From contig JACAAZ010000019.1 of NCBI GenBank assembly GCA_013376995.1, forward strand, positions 20,115 through 84,114: a DNA stretch of 64,000 nucleotides, given 5' to 3'. Shown here piece after piece: positions 41,775 through 52,138 of the stretch (positions within the stretch are counted from its first letter, which is position 1; each line of letters starts with the position of its first letter). The notes beneath the pieces were generated by a model, which was given only the letters and a program-made list of their open reading frames with translations, was not told the DNA's origin and did no database searches. The position numbers were made by a program, and so were the translations under genes. The stretch is from Bacteroidota bacterium (GTDB lineage Bacteria > Bacteroidota > Bacteroidia > Bacteroidales > UBA4417).

Positions 41775-44700
41775 ATGAACGGAGAGAAAAACAAGAAAAA
41801 AGAAATCAAGGAACAGGGAGCCAATACTTCAGGGAAGGAATTACTGGCGTATTATTCAGAACACCGGTCATTTGAAAAATTGATCAATGTTCTTCAAATA
41901 AACGAAGAGGAGAAAGGCTCCAATCCAAGGATATTCCTGGATGGCCTGGTCGGCTCCTCATTCTCGCTTTATATGGCTTCCTTCTTCTCCCAGCTGCCTG
42001 CTGTTCATCTGATTGTGATGGCCGACAAGGAATCTGCTGTTTACCAGAGCAATGACCTTGAAAACCTTCTTGGTGAAACCGAATTCAGTTTCCATAAAAA
42101 GCGCGTACTTCTGTTTCCCACTTCCTACAAGAGGCCATACGAAGTAGAAAAGACAGATAACAGCAATGTCCTGATGCGAACTGAGGTCTTAAAACGGGTA
42201 AGCACCCGTTCTTCAGATACCATCATTGTTACATACCCTGAAGCCCTTTCTGAAAAGGTAGTTACTAAAAAATACCTTGAAAAAGCTACCGTCAAGTTAA
42301 GAAAGGGAGAGTCTGTAGACCTGGATTTCATGTATGACCTGCTGGACCAATATGGCTTTGAAAGAGTTGATTTCGTAGCAGAACCCGGCCAGCTGGCATT
42401 CAGGGGAGGGATCATCGACGTATTTTCTTATACCAATGATTATCCTTACCGTATTGAATTTTCGGGGGAAATTGTGGAGTCCATCCGTTCGTTTGACCCG
42501 GCAACACAGCTTTCGGTGGATAAACTCGACCATATCACTATTGTCCCCAATGTCCAGGACCGCCAACTCCAGGAAAAAAGGGAATCCTTCCTTGAATTTC
42601 TCCCAAAAGGTAGCCTGCTTTGGCTTTATGATACAGGATTTACCCTCGACAGGCTGGAGCTGGAATTCGGTAAAGCCGAGAAGGCCTTTTCAGATCTTTC
42701 AGGGCCATTGGATCACCTGGAACCTTCCGAATTATTCATTGGGAAAGAGGAATTCCAACGAATCCTTGCAGATTTTCCCATTATTGAATTCGGGAAAAAT
42801 GCCATGTTCAAATCGGGATTGAAGTTTGATTTCCAGGTTTCTCCCCAGCCTTCATTTAATAAGAACTTTGACCTGCTGCTCTCAAACCTGGCCGAAAATA
42901 CTTCTTCAGGCATACAGAATATTATACTGGCCGATAGCCCAAAACAGGTTGAAAGGATCTACACCATCCTCGATGACCTGGTAAAAAACCATCCAACTGA
43001 ACATCAGCCCGAGGTGGCAGTCATCAACCTGTCCCTGCACGAAGGTTTCATTGATAAGGAAAGCAAACTTGCCTGCTATACGGATCACCAGATTTTTGAA
43101 AGGTACCACAAATTCCACCTGGCCGAAAGCTTCAGTGGGAAACAGGCACTGACGCTCAAGGAATTATACGATCTTAAACCTGGAGATTACGTCACTCATA
43201 TTGATCATGGGGTAGGAAGGTATGACGGGCTTGAAAAAATCAATAACAACGGGAAATGGCAGGAAGCTATCCGAATTATTTACTCGCATGACGACCTGCT
43301 TTATGTAAGCATCCACTCCCTGCATCGTATTTCAAAGTATTCCGGCAAGGAAGGATATATGCCATCCCTTGACCGTTTGGGTTCGAATGCCTGGAATAAG
43401 CTCAAAGCCAAAACCAAGGCGAGGGTTAAAGATATTGCCAAGGACCTCATCAAGCTTTATGCTGAACGCCGCGCTACCGATGGCTTTGCTTTCACTCCTG
43501 ATACGTATTTGCAACATGAACTTGAAGCTTCATTTATCTACGAAGACACTCCTGACCAGGTGAAATCTACCCTGGATGTAAAAAAGGATATGGAAGCTCC
43601 GCACCCAATGGACAGGCTGGTATGCGGCGATGTTGGCTTTGGGAAAACAGAGATTGCCATCAGGGCTGCTTTCAAGGCTGTCGCAGATAGCAAACAGGTG
43701 GCTTTGCTAGTTCCTACCACCATCCTTGCCCTTCAGCATTACAAGACTTTCCGTGACCGGCTTAAAGAGTTTCCCTGCCGTGTGGATTATATCAACCGCT
43801 TCCGCTCAGCCCAGGAACAAAAACTTATGATGAAGGACCTTGAGGCAGGAAAAATTGACATCCTGATCGGTACTCATCGTTTGCTGAGTACCGATGTGAA
43901 ATTCAAGGAACTGGGACTGATGATCGTTGATGAAGAGCAGAAATTCGGGGTCGCAGCCAAGGAAAAACTGAAGCAGAAAAAAGTTAATGTAGATACTCTG
44001 ACACTCACTGCTACTCCAATTCCCCGCACTTTGCAATTCTCCCTAATGGGTGCCCGCGATTTGAGCATCATCAATACTCCTCCGCCAAACCGCTACCCGG
44101 TTCAGACCGAGTTACATACATTTAACGAGGAGGTGATCAGGGATGCCATCATGTATGAAATCTCCAGGGGTGGACAGGTTTTCTTTGTAAACAACAGGAT
44201 ACAAAACATACTTGAGATTGCCGGGCTGGTGAAGAGGATAGTTCCTGATGCCAGGATCGGAATTGGCCATGGACAGATGGAAGGGCATAAACTGGAAAAG
44301 GTTATGCTAGGATTTGTAGAAGGTGATTTCGATGTCCTGGTTTCCACCACCATTGTAGAATCCGGCCTTGATATCCCGAATGCGAATACAATCATCATAA
44401 ACGATGCCCATCACTACGGCCTGAGCGATCTTCACCAATTGCGAGGCAGGGTCGGGCGTGCCAATCGTAAAGCTTTCTGTTACCTTTTGGCTCCGCCTAC
44501 TTCAGTTTTAACAGATGAAGCCCGGAAGCGCCTGAAAGCCATTGAGGAATTTTCTGAAATCGGAAGTGGTTTTAATATTGCCATGCGCGATCTGGATATC
44601 CGGGGTGCGGGGAATATTCTGGGTGCTGAACAAAGCGGTTTCATTACGGAAATTGGGTTTGAAATGTACCAGAAAATCCTGGATGAAGCCATCCATGAAC

Positions 44701-45212
44701 TAAAGCTCTCAGAATTCAGCGACCTCTACCCGGAAGAGCAACACAAGGAATTCGTCAGGGAATGCCAGATTGAAACCGACCTGGAGATCCTAATCCCCGA
44801 TGATTATATCGCAAATATCACTGAGAGGCTGAGCCTTTACAAAGAGCTTGACAGTACAGAATCAGAAGAATCCTTACTGGCATTCCAGGACAGGATGATT
44901 GACCGCTTTGGTCCTGTCCCACCTGAAACCCAGGAGCTTCTTAACGCAATACGCCTTCGGAAACAAGCGAAAGAGCTGGGAATGGAAAAACTTGTTCTTC
45001 GAAATGGAAATATGACCGGATATTTCGTGAGTGACCAGCAGTCAGCCTATTATCAATCTGAGATGTTTACTGCTGTGCTAAAATATGTCCAGCAAAATCC
45101 AAGGGATTGCCGGATGAAAGAAATAGCCAACAAACTAACCCTTGCCTTTACAAATGTCAGTAATGTTGGGCGGGCACTTCAGATTCTCAGGGATATTGTT
45201 CCTGTCGCATAA
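41775..45212 (+). CDS. mfd: Transcription-repair coupling factor Mfd
   Basis: 1145 residues, normal Mfd length. Mfd removes RNA polymerase stalled at DNA damage and recruits UvrA. The N-terminal UvrB-homology module (about 35-370), the RNA-polymerase-interacting CarD-like domain (LKPGDYVTHIDHGVGRYDGLEKI, about 465), RecG-like helicase motifs (Walker A GDVGFGKTE near 617, DEEQ near 719, TATPIPRTL, QLRGRVGR) and the C-terminal TRCF domain are all present. It is transcribed from its own TAnnTTTG promoter with a hairpin leader, directly after RAYT 2. Confidence 0.98.
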   Translation: MNGEKNKKKEIKEQGANTSGKELLAYYSEHRSFEKLINVLQINEEEKGSNPRIFLDGLVGSSFSLYMASFFSQLPAVHLIVMADKESAVYQSNDLENLLGETEFSFHKKRVLLFPTSYKRPYEVEKTDNSNVLMRTEVLKRVSTRSSDTIIVTYPEALSEKVVTKKYLEKATVKLRKGESVDLDFMYDLLDQYGFERVDFVAEPGQLAFRGGIIDVFSYTNDYPYRIEFSGEIVESIRSFDPATQLSVDKLDHITIVPNVQDRQLQEKRESFLEFLPKGSLLWLYDTGFTLDRLELEFGKAEKAFSDLSGPLDHLEPSELFIGKEEFQRILADFPIIEFGKNAMFKSGLKFDFQVSPQPSFNKNFDLLLSNLAENTSSGIQNIILADSPKQVERIYTILDDLVKNHPTEHQPEVAVINLSLHEGFIDKESKLACYTDHQIFERYHKFHLAESFSGKQALTLKELYDLKPGDYVTHIDHGVGRYDGLEKINNNGKWQEAIRIIYSHDDLLYVSIHSLHRISKYSGKEGYMPSLDRLGSNAWNKLKAKTKARVKDIAKDLIKLYAERRATDGFAFTPDTYLQHELEASFIYEDTPDQVKSTLDVKKDMEAPHPMDRLVCGDVGFGKTEIAIRAAFKAVADSKQVALLVPTTILALQHYKTFRDRLKEFPCRVDYINRFRSAQEQKLMMKDLEAGKIDILIGTHRLLSTDVKFKELGLMIVDEEQKFGVAAKEKLKQKKVNVDTLTLTATPIPRTLQFSLMGARDLSIINTPPPNRYPVQTELHTFNEEVIRDAIMYEISRGGQVFFVNNRIQNILEIAGLVKRIVPDARIGIGHGQMEGHKLEKVMLGFVEGDFDVLVSTTIVESGLDIPNANTIIINDAHHYGLSDLHQLRGRVGRANRKAFCYLLAPPTSVLTDEARKRLKAIEEFSEIGSGFNIAMRDLDIRGAGNILGAEQSGFITEIGFEMYQKILDEAIHELKLSEFSDLYPEEQHKEFVRECQIETDLEILIPDDYIANITERLSLYKELDSTESEESLLAFQDRMIDRFGPVPPETQELLNAIRLRKQAKELGMEKLVLRNGNMTGYFVSDQQSAYYQSEMFTAVLKYVQQNPRDCRMKEIANKLTLAFTNVSNVGRALQILRDIVPVA

Positions 45213-45304
45213 TATTGATTATTTCATCTGTTGTATCCAGATAGTTTGAGAGTGATTTGATATATTATTGGTATCTTTAGTATTAATAATTAATACAGAT
45301 TGAT

Positions 45305-48193
45305 ATGAAAGCAATCTTACTTTCTGGCATTTTAATATTGTGCAATTATTTAGGTTTCGGCCAGGTTGCTGCCTTCCCTGATAGCACTTTTAATGGTACC
45401 GGCAGGAAAATATTTTCAATGGGTGGAACCCTTGACTTTGGAGATAATGTCGTATTACAGCCCGACGGCAAGATAATAATGACCGGTGCCACTTTTATCG
45501 GAGGATATGCCAAACTTGGAGTTTGCCGGATGATGCCCGATGGAAGTTTTGATCCATCTTTTGGGACTGCCGGAAAAGTAACTGTAGATCTGGGTTTGCT
45601 TGGATACCAGGGAGGATTTGAGCCTGAAATGGTACTTCAATCTGATGGAAGTATCCTGATCTGTGGTTTTGCACAGATTGCCAACCCAGGGGATGATGAT
45701 ATGTTTGTCTGTAAACTTTCATCCTCAGGAAGCCTGGATCCTTCTTTCGGGACTGGTGGGCGAGTTTCGGTAGACATGATAGGTGGAGGTGCCCCTGATG
45801 CTGCTTATGCGATTACAACCGATAACGCTGGTAATGTTTATGCATGCGGTGCTACCCGTACCGGTGGAACCCCGTTTACCAACGATATGGCAATAATCAA
45901 ACTAACTCCTGCCGGGGTTCTTGATCCATCATTTTCGGGTGATGGCAAACTGTTGCTCGATGTGAGTGGCAGTTGGGATTTTGCCTATGGGATATCTGTC
46001 AGGACCGACGGGAAGATCATCGTTGGAGGTTATGCAGGTTTGCCTGCAGATTTTGTTGCTTTAAGATTGAACCCCGATGGTTCCTATGACAATAGCTTCA
46101 GCGGCGACGGCAAGGTAACAGTAGATATTTTTGGGCAGAACGTAGCTGATGAAGTTTGGGGGATGTCAGTTGATCCGGATGGCAAAATATTGCTTGCTGG
46201 GGATGGAATTGATGTTTCAGCTGGAAGTATTGCAAAAGGGGCTATCGTCAGGTTAACTGCTGACGGTAATATTGACCCGACATTCAACGGAGATGGAATT
46301 GCTACTTTCCCGGTTGGTACAACCAGTACCATGCTGCGAAACATTACCAGGATGACTGATGGCAGGTATGCTATCAGCGGCGATGCAGCAGTGAATGTTG
46401 ATAAGGATTATTGTACTATACGTCTTTTGGCAAACGGGACCCAGGATTCTTCATTTAATTTTACCGGTTACTTCACCATGGATGTTTCAGGTTTAGGGAA
46501 AGATGACCTTGGATATGGATTGGCTGTGCAACCTGATGGAAAGATCATTGTATCTGGAAACACGTCGTACAGCGCGGCAGTAAATGAAAAGTATTCCCTT
46601 GTAAGGATAGTCTCTCCCAATGTTTTAGCTGGTTTTACTGCATCCTCGAATCTCATATGCAATGGAGGCTCTGTTCAGTTTACCAATACTTCAATGGGTG
46701 ATAATCTTTCCTATGAATGGACCTTTGAGGGAGGATCCCCTGGAATTTCGGTAGCAGTCAATCCATTAGTAACCTATTCAGCACCTGGGATATACGATGT
46801 GAAATTGATCACCTACAATTCAAACTTTTCGGATACCCTGAACATTCCAAATATGATTGAGGTTGTCTCCCAACCAACAGCACCTGCAGTTCCCAGTGGC
46901 TCTGCTTCAACATGCAGCCTGCAGTCAGCTGTATACTCCATAACCCCGGTCACCTATGCAACCACTTATACCTGGCAATTGGATCCCCCGGCTGCTGGTT
47001 CCCTTCAACCTAATGGCACTATTGCGACATTTACTGCAGCAGTCAGCTGGACCGGTGCATATACCATTAAGGTAAATGCAGCTAATCAGTGCGGAATATC
47101 AGCCTGGTCTCCCGCAGTAAATTGTACACTAAACCATATGCCCTCCACTTTCATGATTCAAGGTGAGGGCGTTTATTGCCAGGGAACTACCGGGACAAGT
47201 ATAACACTCAACGGTTCTGAAACCGGTGTAAATTACGATCTGTATTTAGAGAACAGCCCAACAGGTAATGTTCAGGCGGGTACTGGTTCTTCTTTAACCT
47301 GGAATAATATTGTAATACAAGGCTTTTATACAGTTAACGGATATACAAGTAGTTGTAACCAACAAATGGCCGGACAGATCTATGTTGAGATGAAGGTTCC
47401 TCCTGCTCAACTTGCTGTACCTACTGGTTCTTCATCCAGTTGTAATAACATCTCTCAAACCTATTCTGTTGCAGGAGTTGCTGCTGGTGACAACCTCGAA
47501 TGGACTCTTCTACCGGCCGGAGCTGGTGCCATGACACCGCAAGGTTCACAGGTCCTGATTAACTGGGATCCATCATTCCATGGTAATGCAAGCTTATCGG
47601 TTCATGCATTGAATGAATGCGGGCAAGGTCCGGAATCACAATTGCTACTGATACAGGTATATCAAAGTCCGGATCCTGTTGTGAGCGGTGTTTCAACAGT
47701 TTGTTACCTTGATGAGCTGCCTTATGAAACGGCAACTCATTCTGGGAGCAGCTATGTTTGGGATGTTACAGGAGGTGAAATAACTTCAGGTGCTGGTACA
47801 AGCCAGGTGCATATTCAATGGAAGGCAATTGGTGCCGGGACTATTTCGGTTACTGAAACAAATGCAGATGCCTGTGCTGCAACTTCCCAGGTTTTCAATA
47901 TTGAAATACTCTTATGCGAAGGCGTTAACACCGGCTTTGCAAAGGATGTATTAAGGTTCTTTCCCAATCCTGCTGAGAAGTCAGTAAATCTTTTATTTGA
48001 TAAGCCTTGTGAGAAGAAACGCAGCTTAGTAATTTGTGATCTTCAAGGAAGAGCCATTAAGGATTTTCTAATTCCTGCAGGGAGTAAGATGTTGGAAAAC
48101 GTGGATATTTCTTATCTGAGTCCTGGAACATACCTGTTTAAGCTGATTAGAAGCAACGACTCCGATAGAATTGCCAGGTTTATAAAGAAATAG
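45305..48193 (+). CDS. T9SS-exported delta-60-repeat and PKD protein
   Basis: 962 residues. A signal peptide (MKAILLSGILILCNYLGFGQ) precedes about seven delta-60 repeats (QPDGKIIMTG ... GSFDPSFGTAGKVTVD) spanning about 25-440, probably a beta-propeller. A PKD domain follows (TNTSMGDNLSYEWTFEGGSPG...YDVKLITYN), then three to four PKD-like/Ig-like domains (about 535-870) and a type A T9SS sorting domain (RFFPNPAEKSVNLLF ... ARFIKK). No catalytic domain was recognised; a surface binding role is inferred. It lies 92 bases downstream of mfd but is probably a separate unit. Confidence 0.9.
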   Translation: MKAILLSGILILCNYLGFGQVAAFPDSTFNGTGRKIFSMGGTLDFGDNVVLQPDGKIIMTGATFIGGYAKLGVCRMMPDGSFDPSFGTAGKVTVDLGLLGYQGGFEPEMVLQSDGSILICGFAQIANPGDDDMFVCKLSSSGSLDPSFGTGGRVSVDMIGGGAPDAAYAITTDNAGNVYACGATRTGGTPFTNDMAIIKLTPAGVLDPSFSGDGKLLLDVSGSWDFAYGISVRTDGKIIVGGYAGLPADFVALRLNPDGSYDNSFSGDGKVTVDIFGQNVADEVWGMSVDPDGKILLAGDGIDVSAGSIAKGAIVRLTADGNIDPTFNGDGIATFPVGTTSTMLRNITRMTDGRYAISGDAAVNVDKDYCTIRLLANGTQDSSFNFTGYFTMDVSGLGKDDLGYGLAVQPDGKIIVSGNTSYSAAVNEKYSLVRIVSPNVLAGFTASSNLICNGGSVQFTNTSMGDNLSYEWTFEGGSPGISVAVNPLVTYSAPGIYDVKLITYNSNFSDTLNIPNMIEVVSQPTAPAVPSGSASTCSLQSAVYSITPVTYATTYTWQLDPPAAGSLQPNGTIATFTAAVSWTGAYTIKVNAANQCGISAWSPAVNCTLNHMPSTFMIQGEGVYCQGTTGTSITLNGSETGVNYDLYLENSPTGNVQAGTGSSLTWNNIVIQGFYTVNGYTSSCNQQMAGQIYVEMKVPPAQLAVPTGSSSSCNNISQTYSVAGVAAGDNLEWTLLPAGAGAMTPQGSQVLINWDPSFHGNASLSVHALNECGQGPESQLLLIQVYQSPDPVVSGVSTVCYLDELPYETATHSGSSYVWDVTGGEITSGAGTSQVHIQWKAIGAGTISVTETNADACAATSQVFNIEILLCEGVNTGFAKDVLRFFPNPAEKSVNLLFDKPCEKKRSLVICDLQGRAIKDFLIPAGSKMLENVDISYLSPGTYLFKLIRSNDSDRIARFIKK

Positions 48194-48336
48194 GGCAACC
48201 TTTTCATGAAGGCTAATTTTAACCGCACAATTATTCACAAACTAATTGACTGGCTTTAAAATCAGCCAATATTTTGTAATATTTCACCAACAGGCCCTCA
48301 TTTTATAAGGGGACAGTTCAAATGCGCTAAAATTCA

Positions 48337-48344
48337 TAGTTTTG
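48337..48344 (+). promoter_or_regulatory. Candidate -7 box (TAGTTTTG) for the subtilase gene
   Basis: TAGTTTTG is a full TAnnTTTG match, 53 bases before the ATG. The rest of the 48194-48397 gap shows nothing else recognisable. Confidence 0.5.
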
Positions 48345-48397
48345 CATTTAGTGCAATTCTTTTATCACAACATCAATTTTGATAATCATTCATTTTT

Positions 48398-50005
48398 ATG
48401 AAATCTGTCTATTTCCTTTTCTTCCTTTGGCTTCTTGCTGCACCAACTCTAATCAAGGCTCAACAACCTTGCTGGGTATACTTTACTGATAAAAAGGGGA
48501 TTTCTTTTGAACCAAAGAAATACTTCGATCCCAAAGCTATTGAACGTCGTGAACTCCAGGGAATTCCTCTTAACGATCCTACAGACTGGCCTTTGAATGA
48601 ACAGTATGTTTCAGGTGTTGCAAGTATTACTGACAGCACTTTATTCAGCAGCAGGTGGTTCAATGCTGTTGCTGTATATGCTACGGATGACCAATTGGAC
48701 AGAATTAGCCGTTTACCCTATGTCAGTGAAATAGAGAAGGTTGAACTATTAACTTCTGCTGTAGCTTCATTAAATGATTTTGATACTACGCTGAGTGAGG
48801 ATAATGAGGAGATCTTGAAAAATCAGATTAAAAGCTTGCAGGGTGATTTATTCATAAAAGCTGGTATAAATGGGAAAGGGGTGAGAATCGCCATTTTCGA
48901 TGTTGGGTTTCCAGGATCCCGGGAAAACCCTGCATTTGCTCAAATCATTTCTGAAGGCAGGTTAATAGCAACACATGATTTTACCAAACGGAAAGGAGAT
49001 AATGTTTTTTGGGGAAAGTCGCATGGAACAAATGTTTGGTCCTGTATTGCAGGGAAAGTAGGAGATAAGCAGATAGGACTTGCAACGGGTGCAGAATTTC
49101 TATTAGCCAAAACTGAAGTTAACAGGGAACCCTTTTCTGAGGAGCTGCATTGGTTGGCTGCTGCAGAATGGGCCGATAAAAATGGAGCCGATATCATCAA
49201 TAGTTCACTCGGTTATACCAAGGACCGTTATTTTCCCTGGTCAATGGATGGAAAGACCAGTTTTGTTGCCAGGGCAGCCAATATGGCAGCGCGCAAAGGT
49301 ATGCTCGTTGTTAATGCGGCAGGAAATGAAGGAACCGACTCATGGCATGTGATAGGTACTCCAGCGGATGCTGACAGTGTACTCTCCATTGGAGGAATCA
49401 ATCCTGAGACCGGCATACACACCGGCTTTAGTTCTTATGGACCCACAGCTGATAAAAGAATGAAACCCAATGTTTGTGCATATGGGCATGTTGTTGTTTC
49501 AGGATCTGGGGGGCTAGTAACATCTCAGGGAACTTCATTTGCCTCACCGCTTGTAGCTGGATTTGCAGCTTGTGTTCTGCAGGTTAACAAAGGCATGAAG
49601 AACATGGTACTCTTTCATGAAATTGAGAAATCAGGCAGCCTGTTTCCATACTTTGATTATGCTCATGGATTTGGAGTTCCACAGGCAGCTTATTTCGTTT
49701 CCAGGGATAAGAAATTTATTGAGCCCACATTTACCATTGTTGAAACTACCGATTCAGTTAATATAGTTGTGCGAAAAGACCTCATTCGTAAAGCTGATGA
49801 AACAGCGGAAGATTCACATGATAACGACCTGATCGGCGAAAAGTACTTGTATTATAATATCATGAACAGCAAAGGAGTGCTGGATTCCTATTATGTGGTT
49901 AAAGTTTCCGAACCCAATGTCGTTAATTTAATGCGATCTAATTATACTTCAGGAGAAACATTAAATGTTCATTACCAGGGGTATACACTTTCGTACAAAT
50001 TCTAA
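48398..50005 (+). CDS. Exported S8-family serine protease (subtilase)
   Basis: 535 residues with a signal peptide (MKSVYFLFFLWLLAAPTLIKAQ) and a propeptide-like region (about 25-140). The catalytic triad is D168 (IAIFDVGFPG), H209 (KSHGTNVWS) and S380 (GTSFASPLVAG), with the oxyanion Asn in VNAAGNEGTD. The context of the aspartate is DVG rather than the usual DTG/DSG. The C-terminal ~100 residues form a beta domain that does not show T9SS sorting features. It is probably periplasmic or secreted. It lies 39 bases upstream of a small outer-membrane protein gene and may be cotranscribed with it. Confidence 0.94.
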   Translation: MKSVYFLFFLWLLAAPTLIKAQQPCWVYFTDKKGISFEPKKYFDPKAIERRELQGIPLNDPTDWPLNEQYVSGVASITDSTLFSSRWFNAVAVYATDDQLDRISRLPYVSEIEKVELLTSAVASLNDFDTTLSEDNEEILKNQIKSLQGDLFIKAGINGKGVRIAIFDVGFPGSRENPAFAQIISEGRLIATHDFTKRKGDNVFWGKSHGTNVWSCIAGKVGDKQIGLATGAEFLLAKTEVNREPFSEELHWLAAAEWADKNGADIINSSLGYTKDRYFPWSMDGKTSFVARAANMAARKGMLVVNAAGNEGTDSWHVIGTPADADSVLSIGGINPETGIHTGFSSYGPTADKRMKPNVCAYGHVVVSGSGGLVTSQGTSFASPLVAGFAACVLQVNKGMKNMVLFHEIEKSGSLFPYFDYAHGFGVPQAAYFVSRDKKFIEPTFTIVETTDSVNIVVRKDLIRKADETAEDSHDNDLIGEKYLYYNIMNSKGVLDSYYVVKVSEPNVVNLMRSNYTSGETLNVHYQGYTLSYKF

Positions 50006-50044
50006 TCATTCCTTAAGTCATTAACCCAGTTGATCTTTTCACCT

Positions 50045-50737
50045 ATGAAGTCTCTCCTCACCTTAATGATTGTTTGCCTGTCGTTTTTTGCTTTCTCCCA
50101 GGATATTGTCCTCAGCCAGGATGTAAAATCAGATAGTATCAGGCCTACCAATGGACCTAACCTGAAAAACTATAAACATCTATATGTTGGCCTTGGTTTT
50201 CCGGTATTTACCAATGAAGAGGTTAATTACCTGAAGCCCGGGACATCTATGGTGGTAGATTATGGTATCAGGTATAAGAGAAGGTTCAACAATACATTTG
50301 CATTGCTTGCTGATCTTTCGGTTAACTGGGCTTCTTATAAAATCAAACAGGATGATGGAAAATCAGTTCCGGATACTGTTGTGAATGATAAGGCTAAATT
50401 CCAGATCAATAGCCTTACACCGGCTTTGTTTGCCAGGATCAACGTTGGCAAACGAGGGAATTATATTGGCAATTATCTGGACCTTGGTGCCTATGGAAAC
50501 TGGAACTGGAAGAAATCATATAAGACTGTTAATAAGATTGATAATAACCAGGTTGAGCGTAATGCTATCAACCGTTTGTCCTATATTGAACCCTTTGCTT
50601 ATGGTTTGATGGCCAGGATTGGCATAGGGCGCTATGCGATATCTGCCCGTTACCGGATGAGCGACCTTTTTAAGGATGGAATTCACCCGGAATTACCCAG
50701 GCTTACATTAGGGCTTGAATTGGGAATTCTCAAATAG
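50045..50737 (+). CDS. Small outer-membrane beta-barrel-like protein
   Basis: About 230 residues from the ATG at 50045 (signal MKSLLTLMIVCLSFFAFSQ); the track start 15 bases earlier is less likely. The mature part alternates hydrophobic and polar residues in barrel-like strands (YLKPGTSMVVDYGIRYKRRFNNTFALLADLSVNWASYKI; RYAISARYRMSDLF; PRLTLGLELGIL). No specific family was recognised. It is convergent with the T9SS gene at 50780. Confidence 0.7.
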   Translation: MKSLLTLMIVCLSFFAFSQDIVLSQDVKSDSIRPTNGPNLKNYKHLYVGLGFPVFTNEEVNYLKPGTSMVVDYGIRYKRRFNNTFALLADLSVNWASYKIKQDDGKSVPDTVVNDKAKFQINSLTPALFARINVGKRGNYIGNYLDLGAYGNWNWKKSYKTVNKIDNNQVERNAINRLSYIEPFAYGLMARIGIGRYAISARYRMSDLFKDGIHPELPRLTLGLELGILK

Positions 50738-50779
50738 CGGTATTTATACTGGTACAATCTTGTTCTCCCAAAGAGGATT

Positions 50780-52015
50780 CTAAAGTTTGATGAACTTCCC
50801 GCTGAATATTTTTTGGGAATTGTCCTTTATACGATATAGATAACACCCTGGAGCAAATGATCCCACAGGTAAGCAAAACGTTTCATTGCTCTCAAATTTC
50901 CTTTCCAGGATTTTTTTTCCGCTTAGATCAATGATCATAATATCAGTAAGGCCGTTACTCAGGCCAGATGGTTCAATAACGAGATAATCTTTTACAGGGT
51001 TGCTGGCAATCTTGTATGGGTTTCCGCTTTCGGCGGTTTCGGGAACTCCAACAGAACTATCAGTTGCAAGCCAGATGCATGCATTGATGATAAGCTTTTC
51101 ATGATTACCGCCAGCATCACTTATCCAACCGTCATACAACTGATCATTTGAATCGCCGCTTCCATCATCACATGGAGAACTGTCACCAATCCCAACTACC
51201 TTGCCTTGCCCATAGGTCGCATACGCTACCATGGCATTATTGTTACCAATTGAAGATCCTGTTTTGTATATGACACCTTTAACTGATGTATTGCTTGTTG
51301 GATTAAGAGTCATGGAAGTTCCGGCGCTCCACATGGCTTTTGTTACATTCCCCATAATCCCATGGAGCAGGGGGTCATTAGGAAGGTTTGCAACATTGGT
51401 AGTTGTCTGCGAGAAACTGACATAATCAAAGGTAAATCCAAATGGGTCGTTCTGAATGCTGTTATTGTCCATCAGGTCATTCCAAATATGAGGTGAATCC
51501 CATCCGTCATTGTTCCGGTCTGAATTATCATGGTCGGAAACAACAAACAGCCCGCCTCCATGTTGAACAAACTGAATAATAGCAGTTTTTTCAGCTGTTG
51601 AAAACACGATATTGGGTTCGCATACAATAAAGACCTTATAATTTTTCAAATCCTGTGCATTGCTGCTGTTGTTGTAAGTGATAGACCCGTTGTAAGGAAG
51701 CGTTTCCACCTTGTAACCTTTTTTAACGAGATCTATTCCCCAATAGGAAAGAGCTCCGTTCCAATAATCTTCAGGAGTAGACTGCGTGATTCCTGATTGA
51801 TCCGGAGTTGGGATGCGTTGGGCATTTGACTCATTACCTTGTCCAACACCCGCTGGTCCTGAATCATATCCAAGGTTATGCGAATCGGCATCAATGATCC
51901 AATCAGCGTTCCCAGCTGTTTCTGCTTTTGTTGCATCAAATAATATCCTGTTATTCTGAGCATTCAGAACGAAGGTGAAACAAAGAAAACAAGCGGTGAG
52001 GAGGTAATTCTTCAT
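50780..52015 (-). CDS. T9SS-exported glutamine-amidotransferase-fold protein
   Basis: 411 residues: signal peptide (MKNYLLTACFLCFTFVLNA), then a Rossmann-like domain (NRILFDATKAETAG ... LKNYKVFIVCEPN ... FVQHGGGLFVVSDHDNSD ... GKVVGIGDSSPCDDGSG) resembling the class I amidotransferase-like/GIFT domains of secreted hydrolase-associated proteins. A type A T9SS sorting domain follows (KIASNPVKDYLVIE ... SGKFIKL). No clear catalytic Cys-His-Glu set was identified, so it may be a binding domain. It lies downstream of the TonB receptor/DUF5689 pair on the same strand, but a hairpin separates them. Confidence 0.78.
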   Translation of the reverse strand: MKNYLLTACFLCFTFVLNAQNNRILFDATKAETAGNADWIIDADSHNLGYDSGPAGVGQGNESNAQRIPTPDQSGITQSTPEDYWNGALSYWGIDLVKKGYKVETLPYNGSITYNNSSNAQDLKNYKVFIVCEPNIVFSTAEKTAIIQFVQHGGGLFVVSDHDNSDRNNDGWDSPHIWNDLMDNNSIQNDPFGFTFDYVSFSQTTTNVANLPNDPLLHGIMGNVTKAMWSAGTSMTLNPTSNTSVKGVIYKTGSSIGNNNAMVAYATYGQGKVVGIGDSSPCDDGSGDSNDQLYDGWISDAGGNHEKLIINACIWLATDSSVGVPETAESGNPYKIASNPVKDYLVIEPSGLSNGLTDIMIIDLSGKKILERKFESNETFCLPVGSFAPGCYLYRIKDNSQKIFSGKFIKL

Positions 52016-52069
52016 AATTATGTGGGGAGTTATACTTTGATGTTCTCAGTCAGACAACTGTCCGAAGTA

Positions 52070-52103
52070 GCAAATAGGCCACCTGTCAGGGTAGCCTATT
52101 TGC
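52070..52103 (-). terminator. Hairpin after the DUF5689 lipoprotein gene
   Basis: GCAAATAGGC and GCCTATTTGC form a perfect 10-bp stem, extended inward by ACC/GGT beyond one mismatch, 36 bases past the DUF5689 stop. No T-run follows on the minus strand, so it may be a weak terminator or an mRNA 3'-end stabiliser separating the pair from the T9SS gene. Confidence 0.55.
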
Positions 52104-52138
52104 AATATGTGTTTTATCTGATGCTCCTACAGGAAGAA

